A DNA stretch of 64,000 nucleotides. Source: Anthoceros angustus. Lineage: Eukaryota > Streptophyta > Anthocerotopsida > Anthocerotales > Anthocerotaceae. Every line of letters begins with the position of its first letter. Position 1 is the first letter of the stretch. This document shows, piece after piece, positions 57,475 to 64,000 of this stretch. The stretch is from contig MU008160.1 of the NCBI GenBank assembly GCA_010909165.1, positions 1 through 64,000 on the forward strand, in the 5' to 3' direction. The position numbers and the translations under genes are program-made. The notes under the pieces were generated by a model that worked only from the letters and a program-made list of their open reading frames with translations, was not told the origin of the DNA and did no database searches.

Positions 57475-58560
57475 CAAGGCGGCGGAGGAAGTGGTGAAGG
57501 CCGAGGTTTGTGAAGAGGAGGCCAAGCGCAAGCAAGCGGAGGAAGACAAGCGGGTCCTAGAGGAAATAAGGGCCAAGATTCGGAAGATTTGTGCGGGGCC
57601 GAGGAGAAGTTGCGAGGCCATGGCAGGCAGGAGAGCTCATGGCTCAAATTAAGGATGCCCGAGGCGAACCCAGGAGATGCACGGGGGAGTTGTTGCGAGC
57701 CAGGGAGGCGAGGCGGCCTCGGTGGAAGGCCCATAAGGTGGCGGAGGCGGTATAAGCGGGAGGATGAGGCACGTGGCGGGCGAGAAAGGACAAAGGGAAG
57801 GGGCGAGTGGCGGGACCACAGTAGTGGAAGGAACTACGAGCGAAAGGAACGGAGTGGCAGAAACACCTACGGGGTTCTTTGAGCAGTGACAGTCGAGTCC
57901 ACTACCGCAGTAGTGGAAGCTACCGACATTGGCGCCAACTCGAGGCGGTCATGGGCGGCAGCAGGACGTGACAACGGCACCCAAGGACATGGACGAGGAC
58001 GGTGTAGCCTCACCGGCCTGCAGCAAGGGGCGGAGGAAGTGGTGATAAGAGGAGGCCAAGCTAAGCAACTGGAGGAAGATGGTCCTAGAGGAAATAAGGC
58101 CAAGATTCAGGAAGATCAGGCAGTGGCCGAGAAGCCAGTAGCCATGACGAGCCACAGGAAGCGCCATGGCTCAAATTAAGGATGCCCAAGATCAACCAGA
58201 GATGCAGGGGAGTTGTGAGCCCAGAGCGTGGAGGCGGCCTGGAGAAGGCCCATAAGTCCGGAGCGTATGAACGGAGGGATGAGGCACGTGGCGAGCCGTA
58301 AAGGACAAAGGGAAGTGGAAGCGAGGTAAAGGGTGATCCACGACTGTAGTGGAAGGAACCACAACGAAAGGAAGCAAGAACCGAGGTAAAACACCTACGT
58401 GGTTGGCCGAACAGACGATTGTCAGGAGTCCACTCCGCTGCAGTAGTGGAAGCCGCGATCACATTGGCGCGCCCAACCGGGCGCCCATGAGTGAGCAACA
58501 GTGACGCACGCGCACGAAGGACTGGACTGTGCAACTGTAGCCTCTGGGAGGAGGGGGTAA
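57475..58560. repeat. Tandem duplication of about 545 bp inside the solo LTR
   Basis: 57,475-58,018 and 58,019-58,560 align along their length, for example GGCTCAAATTAAGGATGCCC in both (57,643 and 58,162) and GAGGATGAGGCACGTGGCG-like phrases. Each carries a CCACTAC/GTAGTGG-type hairpin and a TTGGCGC site. Confidence 0.6.
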
Positions 58561-60041
58561 GCACCTCACCAGAAGAGGTCCATTATGTTGCGGGTACATG
58601 GATGAGGAAACTTATGTTCGGTCTATATGTGAATGGGGAGCTGCTTAACTTCCATGTGCGAAATAGGAGGGATCGGGGCCTACCTCACAAGTGAGGACGA
58701 AGTGGATACTTCTACCACTGCGCGAGTGTGAGGGGTTGGCCCCTATTGCGGAGGCGACTTTGGAGGAGTTAAGTGAGGAGGAGGTCAGGGCTTGGGTGGA
58801 CGAAGGCAGTAATAATCCTCGGCAATAGGCGGCAAGCGGAAGACAGCTCCAGGCGAGTACACCTCAAATTAGGACGTCAGCGGTGGCGGTGAGGTGGAAG
58901 TATTGTGGGAAAACACTGATCAGCGTGGAGGCTCGTGTGGCGGCAATGGAGGGCGAGGCGAGCGGCCAAGTCGAGGGAGGCGCCGAGATAGCGTGCGGAT
59001 AGGTGATAGCATCCTAAGATAGATTTGGTTAGGATGTCTTGCACCAGACCTAGGACGCTCCGAATTGTGGGCGTCCCTTCGATAACCATCGTAGGACCTA
59101 AAAATCCGGCATGGCGCCCGGCGGTGTATAAGAGAGTGCCTCTCACAGTGAGATAATTCTGGTTGAGATCCCCACTGTGGCTGGTTGGAGCGTCAATTAA
59201 CGGAGGCGGTGTCACGGGCTCCTAGGAATGGTCGAGAGCTTGCTCCGGGGAGGAGGAAGAAGCGATCGGGTCTTGGCGACAAGGGAGAGGAACCAGGGAT
59301 TGGCGGCAGGCGGGTGGAGCTTGCTAACGCCTTTCTGTGGCCAGTTCTTCTCCTTCACCTCTTTTCTCACTAGTTGTGTTACTTGAAATTCAGTGTGAGT
59401 GTGGATGCACAAGGCGAATCGAGAGAGAGAAGGAGGAAGCGGTCAGTCTTGTCTGTGATCAGAGGTCGAATCGTGAGTGGAAGGAAGAGCATGGAGGTCA
59501 TAGTCGGGTGATGTGTAAGGATCGCGAATTGAGCCGGTCTTTGCAGAAGAAGACGGCGTTGTTCTCGGAGGAAATAAGGTGGTGTGGCGCCTTTGTGTGT
59601 GTGTGCGTGAGTGTGAATTAAGTGTCGGGAGGCCTAGGAATCCCGATTGAATCGTGGGCATAGTGGGTAGAATATCACCCAGACTACGGGTGGGGACAAC
59701 CCGTCAAGATCCGCCAATCGCCTGGGGTTTGGTGGGACCCACCTCGGTGTTCGTACCACTATCTGGTAGTGGTGCGGACTACCGCGGTAGTAGAACGGGA
59801 AACGAGGTCGGGGAGTTAGATCTGTGGTAGTTGGTTAAGACGGGAAGTAATAGTAGTTGAGTAGATAGGTGAGAGGGGTGGTAGCAGGTAAGCCTTGCCT
59901 TAGTTAGGCAAAGGTCGGTAGTGATAGAAGATAGCGTCTCTTGGCACAAAACATTCCCTTGGGAGCGAATCCCAGGACTACAACGACATTGAGGGTGAAT
60001 GTGGACCTCACCGTGTCTCGTGACACGAAGCCCACCCCACA

Positions 60042-60372
60042 CTCCCCACCCACCTGGGCAAAAGAATTGAGCTTGTCTCGGTATGATGCATCCTGTGCCC
60101 GTGTAGTCCCACTTGGTTTGAGCAAGATGAAAGAGAAGATCGGAGATCTTCTTAGATGATCACCAAAGAAACCTTGTCTCGCCAGGCATCTTGACTATTT
60201 GGATAAGAGCAAGGAGGATGCGAACGATATCGCAGGGAATGCTATGGACGAAAACGACAATTTTGAGGATCCCGAGGACGCTGTACTCCGAAGGATGGAA
60301 GTTGTGTTAGATAGCGTGTCAGGACAATGCCCTTCGGAGCCACACTCTCAAGCCGAGAATCCCCCTTTGTAG
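60042..60372 (+). pseudogene. C-terminal part of the methyltransferase gene after the solo LTR
   Basis: The frame reads PPTWAKELSLSRYDASCARV and SKMKEKIGDLLR, then after one stop HLDYLDKSKEDANDIAGNAM and EDPEDAVLRRMEVVLDSVSG, ending AENPPL with a stop at 60370-60372. The acidic tail fits a C-terminal extension beyond the methyltransferase fold. Joining to the upstream part at the insertion site is inferred from position and strand. Confidence 0.45.
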
Positions 60373-60432
60373 GGAAGTAAGTCTAGTTTACTTTTGAAAG
60401 TACTATAACCTGCATGGTTAGAACTTAGATAT

Positions 60433-60452
60433 GGCGCCGGCATGCCGGCGCC
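60433..60452. repeat. 20-bp perfect palindrome of the GCATGC family
   Basis: GGCGCCGGCATGCCGGCGCC is perfectly self-complementary and matches the units in the GC-rich blocks at 35,555-35,745 and 38,760-39,140. Confidence 0.75.
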
Positions 60453-60707
60453 TAATATGCTTCCTTCTTTAACTATGAGCGCTATTTTTATTCGTTTTGT
60501 CAGGGATGACATCTGTTGCCGGCTCCAAAATATCCATAGAGCACGTTTTACGCCTTTAAAGATATGTCAGGCACTGCACTGCAGGTCCTAAATGCCAACA
60601 TACTCACATTCGTGTGAAAGCACCCACAAAACAGATGCACGATTTGAACCACTTATGTACAACCGGACTGTATGGGGAACCCAACTGTCTTGCCCGAAAG
60701 CGGTTCA

Positions 60708-60733
60708 GTATATTCCACGGCTCAAATATTATG
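60708..60733. repeat. Right copy of the 26-bp exact inverted repeat
   Basis: Exact reverse complement of 32,963-32,988 (core TATTCCACGGCTCAAATATT). It lies just outside the methyltransferase C-terminus. Confidence 0.55.
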
Positions 60734-60739
60734 GTGTTA

Positions 60740-61575
60740 TGATCTCTTCCATCTTCCTCTTTCTTTTACCGCCTCCACCTTCTTGACCAACAAAACCCTC
60801 ACCTCCCTTCTTACCTTCTCCTTGCTTTTCGGTCGTCTAGACCTCTCTGGGCAGATGGCTCTATTTTTTGTTGGTATGCCAAAGCCTCCATGTGGCGGAA
60901 GCGATACCACTTTAGTCCTTCTACTCTCCCTGTTTTGGCCACCCTTCAATTAGCCGATCCCACCCCCCCTCCACACCCTCCCTCTAACCACCTTATCCAT
61001 AAGGGAATCAAATTTCGATCCCTCCGCCTTACTTGGTACCCTATTCCCTCTACAGCTCCTCTTTCCACCAAGCTTCTTTACTATAAGGAGCACTTTCGTG
61101 TGATCTCTCTCTCTAGCTTCTCGAAACTGCCACGTTACCTTAATGCCCCCATGTCTTTCAAGCTTTGCTCTTTAACTGGTCAATTTCGTGTCAGATCCCA
61201 TCGCCTCCCGTTGAGATCGACACAGTAGAGCGCCCTCTGAAGATCGCATTTGTAGGCTCTGTTCTTCTAATACGGAATGCGGAATGCACTTTCTTTTATC
61301 GCCGGTCATAATCTACATCCGGCCAAATACTCTCCTTTTGAGTGTGCATGTTTTTCTCGGGCGCTTTTTTTTCCTTTCATATTCCCAAGCTTTCTGCTCT
61401 ATGTCTTTCTGAGATGCTTGATCACAGGCTATCCTTGCTTGGCCCCCTGTAACTTTCTTGTCAATCCTCCGCCTTTTATTTTCCCTATTTTTATTTCTCT
61501 AGTTCAGACGTACGTATGCGTACACCCTCCTTCATCCAAGTTATGGCTATACAAGTTTCTGTCCCATGGTGGTTT
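60740..61575 (+). other. LINE-like 3' region, decayed
   Basis: Coding-like but unrecognised frames (for example KGIKFRSLRLTWYPIPSTAP and KLLYYKEHFRVISLSSFSKL) precede the TTG-repeat tail. By position this is the 5'-truncated body of a non-LTR retrotransposon, but no reverse transcriptase motif can be seen. Confidence 0.35.
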
Positions 61576-61640
61576 TTCCACCCCATTGGACATAAATAAA
61601 GTTGTTGTTGTTGTTGTTGTTGTTGTTATTATTGTTGTTG
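61576..61640 (+). mobile_element. 3' end of a LINE-like retrotransposon with (TTG)n tail
   Basis: CCCCATTGGACATAAATAAA is followed by about nine TTG units with a few TTA. A microsatellite tail directly after an AATAAA-like signal is typical of some LINE clades. Confidence 0.5.
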
Positions 61641-61705
61641 TGCTCGCGCACACGAGGATGGGTGGTCGAATCCCGTCTCCTCCGCGGGATTTTACGATTT
61701 TGGAA

Positions 61706-62049
61706 GCCTTTGTCCAAGCTAGCATTTGTGCACCTGATGTCATTTACTTAAGTGTCATTTACTACTTGTTTTACCTTGTAGAACAACCACGGCACCACCT
61801 CTATGTCTTTATTTTTTCATTGCCTTTGTCCAAGCTAGCATTTATGCACCTGATGTCATTTACTTATGTGTCATTTACTACTTGTTTTACCTTTAGAACA
61901 ACCACTGCACCACCTCTATGTCTTTATTTTTCATTGCCTTTGTCCAAGCTAGCATTTATGCACCTGATGTCATTTACTTATGTGTCATTTACTACTTGTT
62001 TTACCTTTAGAACAACCACTGCACCACCTCTATGTCTTTATTTCTTCAT
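61706..62049. repeat. Three-copy tandem repeat of about 115 bp
   Basis: Units start at 61,706, 61,822 and 61,936 with GCCTTTGTCCAAGCTAGCAT and run to CTCTATGTCTTTATTT. The last two are nearly identical. Confidence 0.85.
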
Positions 62050-62077
62050 TACGGTATTACCTCTCTGTCCTTACTTT

Positions 62078-62360
62078 TTAACTATGGTGAATAAGCCCGA
62101 TACCACTTCACGCCCGCAAGTGCGGCCTATCATACATGACACTTTTCAATTATAAAATAAGTACCACCTTTATGTCCTTGTTTTATGGCCCATCATACAT
62201 GTCACTTTTCAATTATAAAATAAGCACCACCTCTATGTCCTTGTTTTTTCACTATGGTGAATAAGCACGGCACCACCTTCACGTCCACAAGTGCGGCCCA
62301 TCATACATGATACTTTTCAATTGTAGATAAGTACCACTCTGGTTTTTTCTATTGTAGAAC
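62078..62360. repeat. Degenerate tandem repeat
   Basis: Two to three partial units share ATACATG followed by CACTTTTCAATTATAAAATA and ACCACCTCTATGTCCTTG. They resemble the end of the 115-bp unit. Confidence 0.6.
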
Positions 62361-62584
62361 AAGCACGGCACCACAACACGACCTCCATTCTGTGCATATA
62401 AATGTCACAATGCAATTGTCCGTGGATGGATCCTATGCACACTTGGTGATGGAAATATCATTGATATGCCATATGTTGGCATAATGCCAAAAATTTTAAA
62501 GGTTGACTCTGGGTATCAACACCTGGAATGTTTTTGAAGGTCAAGTGGTTCAAACCAGTTTATAATGAAGATGCAAAGGATCGT

Positions 62585-63109
62585 CAAGGGCTTGAAGATA
62601 GACACATCCTAATGCATATAGTGAACCCCAAATCTTTTGTATTCTCTACAAGAGTCAAGATGAACCCTTTACCCTTGTGTCACCAAACTAGTTTAGACTT
62701 TTCTATGACAATCGATGGTTGCCTGGATTGGTGCATGAGGAAAATGATTTTTTAGAAGGAATAAGTACATTTTGTTAGTGGTTCCAGCTTTTAATAGCTT
62801 GTTCATGTAACCCATAAACTCTCTTTCACTTGATCTCTTGTAAAATGTTTGTTTAAAACCTTAAAGTTCCTTAGTTAAGAAAAAGAAAGTGTTGTAAAAG
62901 GACGCAACATTGCACTAGAAAACTATGTCCCACGATTTACAACGTGGTTTAGAATTGAAACTTTTTACCGATACTTGTTATAAAATGAATAATTTTACAA
63001 CATCTATATTTTACAATGCAAGTTATAAGGAGAAAAGCTCCTAAAGAGTGTCACGTTGTCAAAATACCCCACATTGTAAAACATCAAACCCATGTTGTAA
63101 AGTATTAAA
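62585..63109. repeat. Direct repeat, copy A (about 525 bp)
   Basis: It starts CAAGGGCTTGAAGATAGACA and matches 63,484-64,000 with only a few small differences. It contains several TTGTAAAAC-like phrases. Confidence 0.85.
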
Positions 63110-63483
63110 CCCTATATAAAATAATACATGAGCTGAAAACCACGTTGTAAAACGAATAGACGATAAAACCCCGCCTCTAGTTTTGAAGTAGTAAGTGTTG
63201 AGTTTCCCAGCCATTAATGGCTGGGAGAACATGTGTAGCTAGCGGAGGTGACTCCCCATTCATCCCCTGCACCAACGCCAAGAAAAGATATTCGTGAGGC
63301 AAAGGGAGAAGGGTCGAGGGAGGTACATCTTCCCAAAGAATGTGGGAAATGAGGAGGGCCTCGTTAAAGATGACATCACAAGCAAAGACGAGACGTGAGA
63401 GTCCTTCAAGTATATCCGATAGGCCTTGACGCCTTGCCATAGCCGAGGAGAATGGCTTCCTTGGACTTGAATTGAGCTCGCCG
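63110..63483. other. Spacer between the two direct repeats, with a 22-bp palindrome
   Basis: No gene is seen. A perfect palindrome with core CCCAGCCATTAATGGCTGGG occupies 63,205-63,226. Confidence 0.6.
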
Positions 63484-64000
63484 CAAGGGCTTGAAGATAG
63501 ACACATCCTAATGCATATAGTGAACCCCAAATCTTTGTATTCTCTACAAGAGTCAAGATGAACCCTTTACCCTCAGGTCACTCAAACTAGTTTAGACTTT
63601 TCTATGACAATCGATGGTTGTCGGATTGGTGCATGAGGAAAATGATTTTTTAGAAGGAATAAGTACATTTTGTTAGTGGTTCCAGCTTTTAATAGCTTGT
63701 TCATGTAACCCATAAACTCTCTTTCGCTTGATCTCTTGTAAAATGGTTTAAAACCTTAAAGTTCCTTAGTTAAGAAAAAGAAAGTGTTGTAAAAGGACGC
63801 AACATTGCACTAGAAAACTATGTCCCACGATTTACAACGTGGTTTAGAATTGAAACTTTTTACCGATACTTGTTATAAAATGAATAATTTTACAACATCT
63901 ATATTTTACAATGTTATAAGGAGAAAAGCTCCTAAAGAGTGTCACGCTGTCAAAATACCCCACATTGTAAAACATCAAACCCATGTTGTAAAGTATTAAA
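63484..64000. repeat. Direct repeat, copy B, cut by the window end
   Basis: It matches 62,585-63,109, offset by 899 bases, and is still matching at the last base of the window, so the full length is unknown. The pair could be LTRs of a very short element or a segmental duplication. Confidence 0.8.

Larger units (their letters stand above)
55748..60041 (+). repeat. Solo LTR (4,294 bp) of a second long-LTR Gypsy family
   Basis: Its start (TGTGAACG, then a T-run and GGTTAAGAGTGGTGTGA) matches the start of the other LTR (TGTGGTGACC, then GTTTTTTGTTTTG and GGTTAAGTTGTGAGA). Its end (CCCTTGGGAGCGAATCCCAG and GTGAATGTGGACCTC, finishing CACCCCACA) matches the end of the other LTR. Lengths are close (4.29 and 4.37 kb). 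The flanks GTCCC (55,743-55,747) and CTCCC (60,042-60,046) agree at four of five bases. No second copy is in the window, so it is read as a solo LTR left by recombination. It splits the methyltransferase gene. Confidence 0.7.

Noticed and set aside
55748-60041. Full-length LTR element between 49.9 and 60.0 kb
   Set aside because: The start and end sequences of the 55.7-60.0 kb LTR do not recur at 49.9-54.8 kb, so a paired-LTR element could not be supported.
61650-61700. B-box-like GGTCGAATCCC after the LINE tail
   Set aside because: No A box or stem pairing lies upstream in the right place. It may be a tRNA-derived fragment but cannot be supported.
61504-62155. 292-codon frame with a poly-valine run
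   Set aside because: The valines come from the (TTG)n tail and the rest from tandem repeats; it is not a gene.
1-64000. CRISPR arrays, rRNA genes, replication origin
   Set aside because: No regularly spaced identical repeats with unique spacers, no rRNA core sequences and no origin-like cluster were seen.

Overview
The window is a chimera of two unlike kinds of DNA. Bases 1 to about 8,700 are GC-rich, gene-dense bacterial sequence. It holds a DUF4198-type/Kelch pair, two HAF-repeat proteins with tyrosine-rich tails, three small VOC (glyoxalase-fold) genes and a cupredoxin plus c-type cytochrome protein. This mix is most like a planctomycete. Nearly every gene is broken by one- or two-base indels while the protein sequence stays good in another frame, which looks like uncorrected long-read error. 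From about 8,701 the sequence turns AT-rich and eukaryotic. The switch falls inside the cupredoxin/cytochrome gene, so a mis-join or contaminating read is more likely than a clean insertion.

Bases 8,701 to 18,500 are plant genomic DNA with three germin-like protein genes on the minus strand (9,957-10,663; 12,392-13,073; 14,930-15,629). All three carry isoleucine where the fourth metal-binding histidine of germins is expected. The host looks like a land plant, probably a non-seed plant such as a bryophyte. This rests on the germin sequences, the repeat content and the genes further right, and no species call is possible.

Bases 18,501 to 32,941 are a complete but frame-broken Ty3/Gypsy LTR retrotransposon with very long LTRs (about 4.4 kb each). 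The LTRs carry a degraded protein-coding stretch and many small GTTGCTA/TAGCAAC hairpins.

Bases 32,942 to about 60,740 are the most interesting part. A 26-bp exact inverted repeat brackets this 27.8-kb interval. Inside are a minus-strand DUF7869-like gene (33,687 to about 36,560) and plus-strand coding pieces. The plus-strand pieces end in a bacterial-type (beta-class order) DNA N4-cytosine/N6-adenine methyltransferase domain (54,862-55,747), with a C-terminal extension at 60,042-60,372. This plus-strand gene has been interrupted by a Ty1/Copia element (41,896-49,228) and by a solo 4.3-kb LTR of a second Gypsy family (55,748-60,041). Between them, 49,911-54,440 is degenerate retroelement-like sequence.

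Bases 60,740 to 64,000 hold the 3' tail of a LINE-like element, a three-copy 115-bp tandem repeat and a 0.5-kb direct duplication cut off by the window end.
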